A stretch of 64,000 bases of DNA from Candidatus Uhrbacteria bacterium (lineage in GTDB: Bacteria > Patescibacteriota > Patescibacteriia > 2-12-FULL-60-25). The position numbers and the translations under genes are program-made. Every line of letters begins with the position of its first letter. Positions within the stretch are counted from its first letter, which is position 1. The stretch is from NCBI GenBank assembly GCA_020854265.1, contig JADZFU010000002.1, positions 31,746 to 95,745 on the forward strand, read 5' to 3'. The notes beneath the pieces are model-generated. The model was not told the DNA's origin and did not search any database. It worked only from the letters and a program-made list of their open reading frames with translations. Positions 1 through 8,755 of the stretch are shown here, piece after piece.

Positions 1-9
1 TTTGCCTTC

Positions 10-417
10 ATGTTCATCCCTCATGAAGCAATCTATTACGATTTGCTCGTCAACAAAATCGGCGAAATAGGGGAGGATACGGAGAGCCTGCTCCAGCGTG
101 CATCGACAAAATATCATGTTATTATCGTCTCCCCGACGAGCTTTACGGCATATCTCCAAACCGTGCTCCAAGGGCTCCGCGCGCTCAAAATCGAAGAACA
201 AGCCAAAGAGATACGCGCGCGTGTTGGCGATTTGGGACGCCACCTTGCCCAGTACGATGAATCCTTCACGGCTATCGGCAAGCACCTCGGAACCGTAGTC
301 AATAAATACAATGACGCGGATAAGGCGCTTAAGCTCATCGACAAAGATGTGTTAAAGATTTCCGGATCGGGAACGGGCCACATCCCTTCGCCCGTCGATA
401 AACCGCTTATCGAATGA
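10..417 (+). CDS. rmuC: RmuC-family DNA recombination protein, C-terminal part (gene probably starts upstream of window)
   Basis: FMFIPHEAIYYDLL and IIVSPTSFTAYLQTV segments typical of the RmuC C-terminal domain; open at the 5' side. Confidence 0.65.
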   Translation: MFIPHEAIYYDLLVNKIGEIGEDTESLLQRASTKYHVIIVSPTSFTAYLQTVLQGLRALKIEEQAKEIRARVGDLGRHLAQYDESFTAIGKHLGTVVNKYNDADKALKLIDKDVLKISGSGTGHIPSPVDKPLIE

Positions 418-1028
418 ACAAGACACGCATCCTCCGCTGGTTCATAGGCAGCGGCCTGCTTGCGGTGACCTTTGTCTCCGGAGTTATTTTGTATGTCCAG
501 ACCAAGGAGATCGGCTTTATCAAACCCGATGCTGTTTCCATCGAAGAGGCTCCGTATGCCATTGTCCTCGGCGCAAGCGTTACCGAGAGCGGAAATGCAT
601 CCGACGCGCTCATGGACCGTATCTTGACCGGAGTTGAGCTGTATCGCGCAGGCAAAGTCGACAAAATCCTGATGACAGGCGATGATGGCGCCTTCCACAT
701 TGATGAAGTACGCGTCATGGCACGCATTGCAACCGAGCTAGGCGTGCCGGCTACGGATCTGGTGGTTGACGGACATGGCTACCGCACCTATGAAAGCTGT
801 AAACGCGCCAAAGAGGTTTTTCAGATAGACCGCGCCGTCATAGTGACTCAGCGGTTCCATCTAGCCAGAGCGCTCTATTTATGCCGTTCATTCGGGATCG
901 AGATCCAAGGCTTGGCCGCGGATCGGCAAACCTATCAAAAAATTATCCAATTCACGACACGAGACCTCCTTTCAAGTTTTAAAGCCTGGTTCGATATAAA
1001 TATTTACTCGCCCAAACCACCCGTATGA
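414..1028 (+). CDS. SanA/YdcF-like DUF218 envelope protein
   Basis: N-terminal TM; AIVLGASVTESGNASDALMDRI, KILMTGDDG and VTQRFHLARALYLCRSFGI motifs; 4-nt overlap with both neighbours. Confidence 0.75.
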   Translation: MNKTRILRWFIGSGLLAVTFVSGVILYVQTKEIGFIKPDAVSIEEAPYAIVLGASVTESGNASDALMDRILTGVELYRAGKVDKILMTGDDGAFHIDEVRVMARIATELGVPATDLVVDGHGYRTYESCKRAKEVFQIDRAVIVTQRFHLARALYLCRSFGIEIQGLAADRQTYQKIIQFTTRDLLSSFKAWFDINIYSPKPPV

Positions 1029-1750
1029 ACGCCGTCCACTTAACGGATTTGGAAAAAACCTATGCAAATGGCGTGCATGCCCTGCACCGCGTCAATTTAG
1101 AAATTGAATCCGGCGATTTTTTTGCTCTCCTCGGTGCAAATGGAGCAGGGAAAACTACCATCATCGGAATTTTGACCGGCTTGGTAAACAAGACGGGAGG
1201 AAAGGCTATTGTCCACCAGGTTGATCTTGATGAAGATATCGATGGAGTGAAGTCACAAATCGGCGTTGTGCCGCAGGAGTTTAATTTCAATATTTTCGAG
1301 AAGGTGGAGTCAATCATTCTCGATCAAGCCGGTTTTTACGGTGTTCCTCGCGATAAAGCAAAACCGCGTGCCGAGGAGCTCTTGAAAGCGCTAGGTTTGT
1401 GGGAAAAGAAAGATATGCAAGCCATGACCTTGTCGGGTGGCATGAAACGCCGATTGATGGTGGCTCGGGCACTAATGCATAAACCAAAAGTCCTTCTTTT
1501 GGATGAACCGACTGCCGGCGTGGATGTCGAATTGCGCCGCGGCATGTGGGAGTATCTGAAAGAACTCAATAAACAGGGAACCACCATAGTGCTTACTACG
1601 CATTACATGGAAGAGGCTGAGCAGCTTTCCCGTACGGTTGCCATTCTTAAAAAAGGGGAGATTGTAAAACTTGCTCCGACAGCCGAATTGGTAAAAGAAC
1701 ATGGTTCGATTGAAAAAGCGTATCTCGCATTCACACACGAAACGATATGA
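1025..1750 (+). CDS. ABC transporter ATP-binding protein
   Basis: Walker A GANGAGKTT, signature LSGGMKRRL, Walker B VLLLDEPTAG, H-loop TTHYMEEAEQL. Confidence 0.95.
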   Translation: MNAVHLTDLEKTYANGVHALHRVNLEIESGDFFALLGANGAGKTTIIGILTGLVNKTGGKAIVHQVDLDEDIDGVKSQIGVVPQEFNFNIFEKVESIILDQAGFYGVPRDKAKPRAEELLKALGLWEKKDMQAMTLSGGMKRRLMVARALMHKPKVLLLDEPTAGVDVELRRGMWEYLKELNKQGTTIVLTTHYMEEAEQLSRTVAILKKGEIVKLAPTAELVKEHGSIEKAYLAFTHETI

Positions 1751-2520
1751 AGAATCCCATCCAGTGGGTTGCCATGAAGACAATCCTGAACCGCGAGATT
1801 GTCCGCTTATTCCGGATCTGGCCGCAGACATTTTTGCCGCCCGTGATCACTCAGGGTTTATACTTTTTGATTTTCGGTACCTTCATCGGTTCCCAAATCG
1901 CACCGATTCAAGGCATTAGCTACATGAGCTATATCGTGCCGGGTATCGTGATGATGTCGGTGATAACGGCTGCGTATACCAATGTTGTCTTTTCGTTTTT
2001 CGGTTCAAAGTTTCAGCGCAGCATTGAAGAGCTGCTCGTTGCGCCGGTTTCAAATGCGACCATCTTATCAGGCTATGTTGCCGGAGGGATTTTCCGAGCG
2101 TTTTCTACCGGCATTCTGGTATTTTGTGTTTCGATCTTCTTTACGCGTCCGTCCATCAAAAATATTTTTATCATCGTGATCTTTGCTTTGCTTACCTCAA
2201 TTGTGTTTGCACTTGGAGGATTCTTGAACTCGCTCTATGCGAAAAAATTCGATGACGTGAATATTTTTACGACCTTCGTCCTGACACCGCTCACGTACCT
2301 TGGCGGCGTGTTTTATTCGCTGGATATGCTTCCGCCATTCTTCAAGACTATTTCTTACGCGAATCCCATAGTGTACATGGTGGATGGCTTCCGTTACGGG
2401 TTTTACGGGATCGCGGATACGAATCCGCTTATCGGGTTTTTCTTTTTACTCGTGGTAGCAACTATTCTGACCATCATCAACCTGCGTCTTTTAAAACAGG
2501 GAAGGGGACTCCGTACGTAA
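1747..2520 (+). CDS. ABC-2 type transporter permease
   Basis: Six-TM ABC-2 permease pattern, 4-nt overlap with the ATPase gene. Confidence 0.9.
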   Translation: MKNPIQWVAMKTILNREIVRLFRIWPQTFLPPVITQGLYFLIFGTFIGSQIAPIQGISYMSYIVPGIVMMSVITAAYTNVVFSFFGSKFQRSIEELLVAPVSNATILSGYVAGGIFRAFSTGILVFCVSIFFTRPSIKNIFIIVIFALLTSIVFALGGFLNSLYAKKFDDVNIFTTFVLTPLTYLGGVFYSLDMLPPFFKTISYANPIVYMVDGFRYGFYGIADTNPLIGFFFLLVVATILTIINLRLLKQGRGLRT

Positions 2521-2558
2521 ATAAGGCTATATAGAGCCAAGTTTTGTTAAGTAAAAAC

Positions 2559-2587
2559 TTGACAAAAGTAATAAAATATGCTATCAT
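2559..2587 (+). promoter_or_regulatory. Sigma70-like promoter TTGACA-N17-TATCAT
   Basis: TTGACA 2559-2564, 17-nt spacer, TATCAT 2582-2587, upstream of the lipoprotein gene at 2670. Confidence 0.75.
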
Positions 2588-2669
2588 GAACACATCGTAG
2601 CTCACGTATTTTTTTGTCCTTCAAAACGATTTGCCGAGCCTTTCTCGGCTGATCAAGAAGAGGGTAAAG

Positions 2670-3386
2670 ATGCGATACAGCTGCGGGTTCTTTTTCATTC
2701 CGATGTTCCTGCTTTCCGGTTGCTACATCAACCACGGGCTTACGTCCGCCACGGACAGCGGCGGCCCTACGGCCACCGACTCCGGCTCCTACGTGTGGCC
2801 TGATGCGGGTGCGCCGACTATGGGCCACGCCGAGATCATCATCGATCGCAACAACCACACGGTTTCGACGACGATCGATTCGACGTCCTTCCCCGTCACC
2901 ACGGGCCTCATGGACCTGTACGCCATGAATAGTGGCGACCTCAACGGCACGATCGAGCGCATCACGCTCGAGACACGTACCATCCACATCGACGAACGGA
3001 ACGTGTCATCGCCGTCCAGCATCCGCCAAGTCGTTGACCGATGCTGGATGTACCTCTTCGGCGCGGCATACGAGTCGCGGGTCGAGGCACGCTTCGAAGG
3101 CGATACCCTTGTCTTCGAGGATCTCGGCATCCCCGTGACGACCGAAGACCGGGGAACCAGCTTCAGCGATTTCGCACACATCGTGCTGCTCTGCGAAGTG
3201 AATCCGGATGAAGCAGCGCTTGGTCCGGATGAGCTGTTCCGCGTGTGGTTCTCGATGGACTGGGAGACGGGTGCGTCACTGGTCGAAGGACCGCCCTCTA
3301 CCGTCCAAGGGACGCTCACCCTGGACCAGAACACGGATCCGAGGGTAGAAGGTACTTCCCTGTACACCGACATCGTCCGACGCTGA
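2670..3386 (+). CDS. Hypothetical lipoprotein
   Basis: MRYSCGFFFIPMFLLSGC signal/lipobox; SD-like AGAGGG before ATG 2670; C/G-ending codon style; followed by a terminator. Confidence 0.75.
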   Translation: MRYSCGFFFIPMFLLSGCYINHGLTSATDSGGPTATDSGSYVWPDAGAPTMGHAEIIIDRNNHTVSTTIDSTSFPVTTGLMDLYAMNSGDLNGTIERITLETRTIHIDERNVSSPSSIRQVVDRCWMYLFGAAYESRVEARFEGDTLVFEDLGIPVTTEDRGTSFSDFAHIVLLCEVNPDEAALGPDELFRVWFSMDWETGASLVEGPPSTVQGTLTLDQNTDPRVEGTSLYTDIVRR

Positions 3387-3395
3387 CGATCACGA

Positions 3396-3432
3396 GACCC
3401 GCTCCGATTCACTTCGGGGCGGGTCTTTCAAT
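3396..3432 (+). terminator. Rho-independent terminator
   Basis: GACCCGCTCCGA...TCGGGGCGGGTC stem followed by TTTCAATTTT. Confidence 0.85.
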
Positions 3433-3435
3433 TTT

Positions 3436-3936
3436 CTACATTTGGTTGCGTAGCTGAAAAAAGAAGATGACTGACAGGGCGGCCAATGTGAGAACGAATA
3501 CCAGGGCAATAGTACGGATGGTGTCACGGTTTCCTTTTTTGCGAAGCGCATCGCGTTCTGCCATTGATTGGACGGATGTCGGAGGCTGGCGGTTACCTAC
3601 AATTATTTCGAGAGGTTCGGTCATTTGCGGGTAGAACCAGATCCAGCTTATAGGCGCTAGAATAATCGAAAACACAAGCGATGCCTTGTTCACCTGTTTT
3701 GTTTTTTGTTTCAGCTCATGACATTTCCAGACAAACAATCCTAGAAGACAGACATATCCAATTAGCAGAAAGACCGCAAAGTCACGATTGATTTGATACA
3801 GCAAGACATACAAGTAGTCCGAAGCGAATATGGCGATGAGAACGACCACGAACATGGAACGAAGAATATTCAAATCGTGTCGGGCCTGTTCTATCGAGGT
3901 ATAGGCTGTCAGGCGCATGTATTCTTCTTTGGTCAT
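3436..3936 (-). CDS. Hypothetical membrane protein
   Basis: Complete ORF with about four hydrophobic segments. Confidence 0.55.
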   Translation of the reverse strand: MTKEEYMRLTAYTSIEQARHDLNILRSMFVVVLIAIFASDYLYVLLYQINRDFAVFLLIGYVCLLGLFVWKCHELKQKTKQVNKASLVFSIILAPISWIWFYPQMTEPLEIIVGNRQPPTSVQSMAERDALRKKGNRDTIRTIALVFVLTLAALSVIFFFQLRNQM

Positions 3937-3956
3937 ATATGGAGAAAAGATAGCAC

Positions 3957-3979
3957 AAACCCCGCTTTAGCGGGGTTTT
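3957..3979 (-). terminator. Rho-independent terminator (possibly bidirectional)
   Basis: AAACCCCGC TTTA GCGGGGTTTTA, directly after the 35-aa ORF on the minus strand. Confidence 0.75.
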
Positions 3980-3982
3980 AGG

Positions 3983-4090
3983 TCAGGAGGGCGGCGGTTT
4001 GACCGCATAGTAGATCTCGTAGATGCGATCGTATACGAGCCGCACTCGATCCACGATCTTTTTGAGACCGTATTTGATTTTCTTCCGCAT
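3983..4090 (-). CDS. 35-aa microprotein (MRKKIKYGLKKIVDRVRLVYDRIYEIYYAVKPPPS), absent from the supplied ORF track
   Basis: SD CGGAGG overlaps the end of the upstream ORF (TCGGAGGCATGAGCTGATG); stop adjacent to a terminator. Confidence 0.6.
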   Translation of the reverse strand: MRKKIKYGLKKIVDRVRLVYDRIYEIYYAVKPPPS

Positions 4091-4094
4091 CAGC

Positions 4095-4283
4095 TCATGC
4101 CTCCGAAGGGGATGGAGCCTTGGCGAAGGGGAGAGCGGCGATTTCCATGAGGAATTCCGCCAGCTGGTAAATGCCGAGCATGATCACGAGAAAGAACTCG
4201 ATGATCGGAGCGAAGGAATGAACGGTGTCCGGATCATCGGATGCATCCGGGTGAGGAAGATCCGAATCGGCGTAGGCGGACAT
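4095..4283 (-). CDS. 62-aa membrane microprotein (MSAYADSDLPHPDASDDPDTVHSFAPIIEFFLVIMLGIYQLAEFLMEIAALPFAKAPSPSEA)
   Basis: SD GGAGG 6 nt upstream of ATG 4283; one hydrophobic segment; promoter upstream. Confidence 0.65.
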   Translation of the reverse strand: MSAYADSDLPHPDASDDPDTVHSFAPIIEFFLVIMLGIYQLAEFLMEIAALPFAKAPSPSEA

Positions 4284-4299
4284 AAAAACCTCCACAAAA

Positions 4300-4328
4300 A
4301 TCCTAAAGGAGACGAAATGAAGGGTCAA
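4300..4328 (-). promoter_or_regulatory. Promoter TTGACC-N17-TAGGAT
   Basis: -35 at 4328-4323, 17-nt spacer, -10 at 4305-4300, just upstream of the 62-aa ORF. Confidence 0.6.
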
Positions 4329-4413
4329 ATCAACAGGTGAGAAAAATTCATTTTTGAAGGCAGGGTAGGGCAGTAAAGACTGGATTTCAGGATATGCATG
4401 CGTCGCACAATAT

Positions 4414-4488
4414 ATGTTATACGTCGCATAGTGGAGCTTTTTTCTAATCTTGGCCTTTTAGCGATTCCACTTTGCGTACGTATAACAT
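4414..4488. repeat. Imperfect inverted repeat, ~22-bp arms
   Basis: ATGTTATACGTCGCATAGTGG (4414-4434) versus CCACTTTGCGTACGTATAACAT (4467-4488); one indel, one mismatch. Confidence 0.75.
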
Positions 4489-4489
4489 T

Positions 4490-4534
4490 CGCGATATTTC
4501 TAAACGCCCGCACGCGTCGTCTAGAAATATCGCG
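4490..4534. repeat. Perfect 13-bp inverted repeat
   Basis: CGCGATATTTCTA (4490-4502) and TAGAAATATCGCG (4522-4534). Confidence 0.85.
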
Positions 4535-4553
4535 TTCAAAAAATATTTCTCAA

Positions 4554-5408
4554 TTATTTCTCCTTCAGCGTAACGCGTCCTGGAACTCTAACGTCCAGGT
4601 ACTCCACAGCCTTGATTTTTGTCCCAGACGATTTAAACGCGTTGTAGGTATTCACCTGTAGGTCTATAGGTGTCGTGATATCCATGATCACGTCATATCC
4701 ATCGCGGCTAAGCACGCTAAAGCGTGTACTCGTAGCTTTTGGAGGCTCAACTTCACGATATGACATGCCGTCGCGTGTTAATTGATCCGCTAGATCAAGC
4801 CATTCACGGACTTCGCGCGTATCTGCAATGGTAAAACCAACTCCAATTGGATCATCAAAATTACGTTTAATGATTGGAGCTTCGTCAGGACGAGATAAAC
4901 GCTGACCGAGTAGACGAGCTTGGGCTTCACGTTTTTCTTCTGCAGATAATTCATCCGTGACCACGCCTTGAAGATCTACCCAGAGATATTGCTGTTTTGA
5001 ATGGAAAATCAGCCTTTTAGACCTCTCCTCTACCGAGAGTCGTAAAATACTGGTAAATGACTTATCCACATCCACTTTTGCTGTAAATAGACGCTCTTTT
5101 AGCTGATTTTCAAGCTCCGACTCATTAATGAACCACATATGGCGCTTTAGCCATTCTGGCCCCCCTTCCCTACTATCGAGGGTCCGGAAGACTTCGCGTG
5201 TAACATCCATAGGATCCAAGGTCTTTAGTCCCCTCGCCTCGACTTCGGTCACCATAAAAAGCGGACTCATGAATAGAACATAGAGCCATCCAATCACCGC
5301 GCTTATCCCAAGCATGCTAAAAGCCGCATTACGCTTGCTCCAGCGCTCGGCACGGACTGCTTGGCTCCAATCGCCGCTCGAATACGCGGCTGCGCGTTTC
5401 GACTTCAT
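4554..5408 (-). CDS. ftsQ: FtsQ/DivIB-like cell division protein
   Basis: N-terminal TM, POTRA-like segment, position after ddl. Confidence 0.7.
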   Translation of the reverse strand: MKSKRAAAYSSGDWSQAVRAERWSKRNAAFSMLGISAVIGWLYVLFMSPLFMVTEVEARGLKTLDPMDVTREVFRTLDSREGGPEWLKRHMWFINESELENQLKERLFTAKVDVDKSFTSILRLSVEERSKRLIFHSKQQYLWVDLQGVVTDELSAEEKREAQARLLGQRLSRPDEAPIIKRNFDDPIGVGFTIADTREVREWLDLADQLTRDGMSYREVEPPKATSTRFSVLSRDGYDVIMDITTPIDLQVNTYNAFKSSGTKIKAVEYLDVRVPGRVTLKEK

Positions 5409-6316
5409 AATGAATTATTACCGGCTAATCGGATCATGTGATCGAGCAGTTTTGGATACGTAATACCGGCCGTGCGTGCTGCCAATGGTAAAAGCGATGT
5501 CTCGGTCATTCCTGGAAGTGTGTTCGTTTCTAGGACTTCGATACCCTTTTTCCCCCAAATCATATCGGTGCGCGAATATCCCCTGCAACCAAGTATTTTG
5601 TGTGCTTTTAAAGCCAGCGCCTGTGCTTCAAGAGTGATCTTTTTTGGAATTGGAGCCGGACAAATTTCTTCACACATTCCGGCTATGTATTTTGCTTCAA
5701 AGTCAAAAAAAGCTGTTTTCGGACGAATTTCTATGACTGGTAGGGCTTGCGAACCGAGAATTCCGACCGTGAGCTCTCGTCCGGCACGGAATGACTCTAA
5801 GAGGCAGGAGCCTTCGGCTTTTATGCGGGATTCGATCAGCTTTTTCCATTGCGAATATGGCGGGTTCACCGAGACGCCTACGCTCGAACCATCCATATTG
5901 GGTTTAATTACGATTTGCTTTCCAAGTTTAGATTTAATCCGTTTTAGATCGACTGATTCGACGATGATTGATGGCGGCGTCGGGATCCCGTTTTGACGAT
6001 ACATGGCCTTGGTTTTTTCTTTATCCATAGTCAAGGCAGAAGCAAGTACTCCGGAACCCGTGTATGGGATATTCAGCCAATCCAAAACCCCTTGGATAGA
6101 CCCGTCCTCGCCGCCTTTTCCGTGTAATGCATTGAAAACGATATCAATACGGCCTGATTTTGCATCTTTAATAAAGCGCATGAGTTGGGTTTTTGGATCA
6201 TACGCGCGGATTTGGTACTTTTTACGATCGAGATGCTTGATGATTTGCTTACCGGATTTTAAAGAGATCTCCCGTTCATTGGAGATTCCGCCCAATAGGA
6301 CTCCCAGCCGTTTCAT
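5405..6316 (-). CDS. ddl: D-alanine--D-alanine ligase
   Basis: LLGGISNEREISLKSG, HGKGGEDGSIQG, GSSVGVSVN, EVLETNTLPGMTETSL motifs. Confidence 0.95.
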   Translation of the reverse strand: MKRLGVLLGGISNEREISLKSGKQIIKHLDRKKYQIRAYDPKTQLMRFIKDAKSGRIDIVFNALHGKGGEDGSIQGVLDWLNIPYTGSGVLASALTMDKEKTKAMYRQNGIPTPPSIIVESVDLKRIKSKLGKQIVIKPNMDGSSVGVSVNPPYSQWKKLIESRIKAEGSCLLESFRAGRELTVGILGSQALPVIEIRPKTAFFDFEAKYIAGMCEEICPAPIPKKITLEAQALALKAHKILGCRGYSRTDMIWGKKGIEVLETNTLPGMTETSLLPLAARTAGITYPKLLDHMIRLAGNNSL

Positions 6317-6320
6317 GGTG

Positions 6321-7451
6321 CTATTTTACCAAGATTTTAGGTATTTGCGGATTCAATCTGGCAACCACCTCGTAGTTGATGGTTCCGGCGAGTTTTGCCA
6401 TGTCTTCTGCCGTGATCTGCTGTTTACCGGATTTGCCAATTAGCACCACCTCATCCTCGATGCGAACACCCGGCACATCCGTCACATCAACCATGCACAT
6501 ATTCATGCAGACTCGGCCAATTACCTTGCATCGCCGGCCACGAATAAGAACATGCGCACGCTTTGACATGCCGGATCGGTCAAACCCGTCATAATATCCA
6601 ATTGGCAATACAGCAATTTTAGAATCTCGTTTGACTCGTTCGGTCAATCCGTAGCTTACGGCAGATCCTTTTGGGACCGATTTTACTTGGGCAATCATGG
6701 TCTTCCATTCGAGGACGGGTTTCAAAACAATGTCATGTTTTTTGTGTTTTGACGTACGCGTCTCTTTCGATGGCCAAAGTCCGTATAACCCAATCCCCGC
6801 TCTCAAAAGATTGAAATGCGTATCCGAGTACAAAATTGATGCAGCAGTTGCAGCCGTATGAAGATACTTTGGGTAAATATTGTGTTCTTTTAAAATAGCT
6901 ATTCCCTTTTTGTACTCACTCAACTGCTTATCTGCATATGCCCGCGATTTCGTGTCTTCTATATTCGCGAAATGAGTGTGGACGCCCTCCACAACCATTC
7001 TTGAATCGCTTTTAATTTGTTTGATGATGGCCGGTAAATCCTTGAGCCTTATCCCCTGCCGCTGAAGGCCGGTTTCAATCGGAAGATGAAGTTTGAATTG
7101 TTTTTTTGTTTTCAAACGCGACAATGCACGAAACGTTTCTGGATTATAGGCAACAAAAGAGAACCCTTGCTCTACAGCCTCGACGAGCCGAGAGAGCGGG
7201 GTGTATCCGAGCACGAGAATAGGCGTATGCATCCCCTCGCGGCGCAGCTCATGCGCTTCGTCGAGCGAATCGACGCCAAAAAGTTTTATTCCTGTTTTTT
7301 GCAGATTGCGGGCAATAGCAATTACACCGTGCCCATAGGCATTTGCTTTAACCACGGCCATGACCTCGGCGTCTCCTGCCAGACCCAAAAAGGCCTGCGC
7401 ATTATGCCGCAGGGCCGATTTGGAGATTTCAATCCATGTCTTGTGAACCAT
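6321..7451 (-). CDS. alr: Alanine racemase
   Basis: AVVKANAYGHG PLP-lysine motif; RAGIGLYGLWPS; C-terminal GRVCMNMCMVDVTD. Confidence 0.95.
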   Translation of the reverse strand: MVHKTWIEISKSALRHNAQAFLGLAGDAEVMAVVKANAYGHGVIAIARNLQKTGIKLFGVDSLDEAHELRREGMHTPILVLGYTPLSRLVEAVEQGFSFVAYNPETFRALSRLKTKKQFKLHLPIETGLQRQGIRLKDLPAIIKQIKSDSRMVVEGVHTHFANIEDTKSRAYADKQLSEYKKGIAILKEHNIYPKYLHTAATAASILYSDTHFNLLRAGIGLYGLWPSKETRTSKHKKHDIVLKPVLEWKTMIAQVKSVPKGSAVSYGLTERVKRDSKIAVLPIGYYDGFDRSGMSKRAHVLIRGRRCKVIGRVCMNMCMVDVTDVPGVRIEDEVVLIGKSGKQQITAEDMAKLAGTINYEVVARLNPQIPKILVK

Positions 7452-7453
7452 GC

Positions 7454-8725
7454 TTATCCGATTGTATCGAATCCCGTAAACGGAACAAGCACCTCTGGAA
7501 TTTTGATGGATCCATCGGCTTGCTGGTTATTTTCCATGATTACGATCAGGGCGCGGGCCAATGAAATTGCCGTGCCATTCAGCGTATGAGCGTATTCGAG
7601 CGTTCCGTCTTTGCGGCGGATACGGACATTCAAGCGACGTGCTTGGTAATCGGTGCAGTTCGAGGTGCTGGTGATTTCTCCATAACCGCCCTTGCCTTCA
7701 TTTCTCCCCCACATCCAGCCTTCCAAATCATATTTGCGATACGCGGGGCCGCCCAAGTCTCCGGTACAGATATCTACGACTTGGTATGGAATGCCGAGTT
7801 TTTGGAAAATACGCTCTTCCAAACGGCGGAGCTCGATGTGCATTGCGTCCGACTGCTGCGGCGTGCAGAACACGAAAAGCTCGACTTTTGAAAACTGGTG
7901 CACGCGGTACAGGCCATACGACTCGCGGCCATACGCGCCTGCTTCGGTACGGTAACAATGAGAAATACCGGCGTACTTGATCGGCAAAGATGCTTCATCG
8001 AGAATTTCGTCTTTGTGATAACCGCCAAGGGTTATCTCCGAGGTTCCGATGAGCGATAGATCTGAATTTTCAATAGAGTAGATCTGTGCCTCGGGACCCC
8101 GCGGATTAAAACCGGTACCGACTAATACTTCGTCACGCGCAAGGTCGGGCGAACTCATCGGCGTATAACCCTCGGCCGCCATTTCTCGTACCGTCCACGT
8201 GATGAGCGCCTGTTCGAGCAATGCGAGCTTTCCTTTCAAAAAATAAAACTTTGCACCTGTAACTTTGGATGCGCGCTCGAAATCAATCAGGTCAAGCGCT
8301 TCTGCCAGCTCGACATGGGATTTTGGCTGGAAAGGAAGTGAAGCGACCTCCCCGACCGTGTCTATGACCTTGTTATCCGCGTCTGAGGCGCCCACAGGCG
8401 CTTCCGGGTGGTTCAGGTTGGGTACCTTGAGCATGGCGTCCTTAAACGCCTTATCGGCATCCTCGAATGATTTTTCTGAAGCAGCGAGCTCATCTTTGAG
8501 CGCTTTGCCGCGTTCAATAAGATGCGGCCGCTCATCAGGCAATGCCGATTTCATTCTGTCTGCGATTTCGTTCCGTTCTTTACGCAGCTCCTCCACTCGC
8601 TTCAAGAGCGAGAGACGACGATCATCGAGAGCCAAAAGCACGTCGACGTCGAAAGGCATGCGTTTTTGCTCCGCATGCAGACTAACGGCTTGGGCGTTCT
8701 CGCGGATGAATTTGATATCCAACAT
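7454..8725 (-). CDS. serS: Serine--tRNA ligase
   Basis: MLDIKFIRENAQAV start; class II motifs FRTEAGAYGRESYGLYRVHQF; TLNGTAISLARALIVIMEN. Confidence 0.97.
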   Translation of the reverse strand: MLDIKFIRENAQAVSLHAEQKRMPFDVDVLLALDDRRLSLLKRVEELRKERNEIADRMKSALPDERPHLIERGKALKDELAASEKSFEDADKAFKDAMLKVPNLNHPEAPVGASDADNKVIDTVGEVASLPFQPKSHVELAEALDLIDFERASKVTGAKFYFLKGKLALLEQALITWTVREMAAEGYTPMSSPDLARDEVLVGTGFNPRGPEAQIYSIENSDLSLIGTSEITLGGYHKDEILDEASLPIKYAGISHCYRTEAGAYGRESYGLYRVHQFSKVELFVFCTPQQSDAMHIELRRLEERIFQKLGIPYQVVDICTGDLGGPAYRKYDLEGWMWGRNEGKGGYGEITSTSNCTDYQARRLNVRIRRKDGTLEYAHTLNGTAISLARALIVIMENNQQADGSIKIPEVLVPFTGFDTIG

Positions 8726-8727
8726 AG

Positions 8728-8755
8728 TTTTCAGTTTTTAGTGTTCAGTTTTTTG
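8728..8755. repeat. Degenerate heptanucleotide tandem repeat (4 units)
   Basis: TTTTCAG TTTTTAG TGTTCAG TTTTTTG. Confidence 0.6.

Noticed and set aside
114-698. 194-aa ORF antisense to rmuC/sanA-like genes
   Set aside because: Antisense to two well-supported genes; no domain or start signal
4316-4339. Plus-strand SD-like mini-ORF AAGGAGACGAA ATG AAG GGT CAA ATC AAC AGG TGA
   Set aside because: Overlaps the minus-strand promoter of the micro-operon and has no plus-strand promoter; likely coincidental
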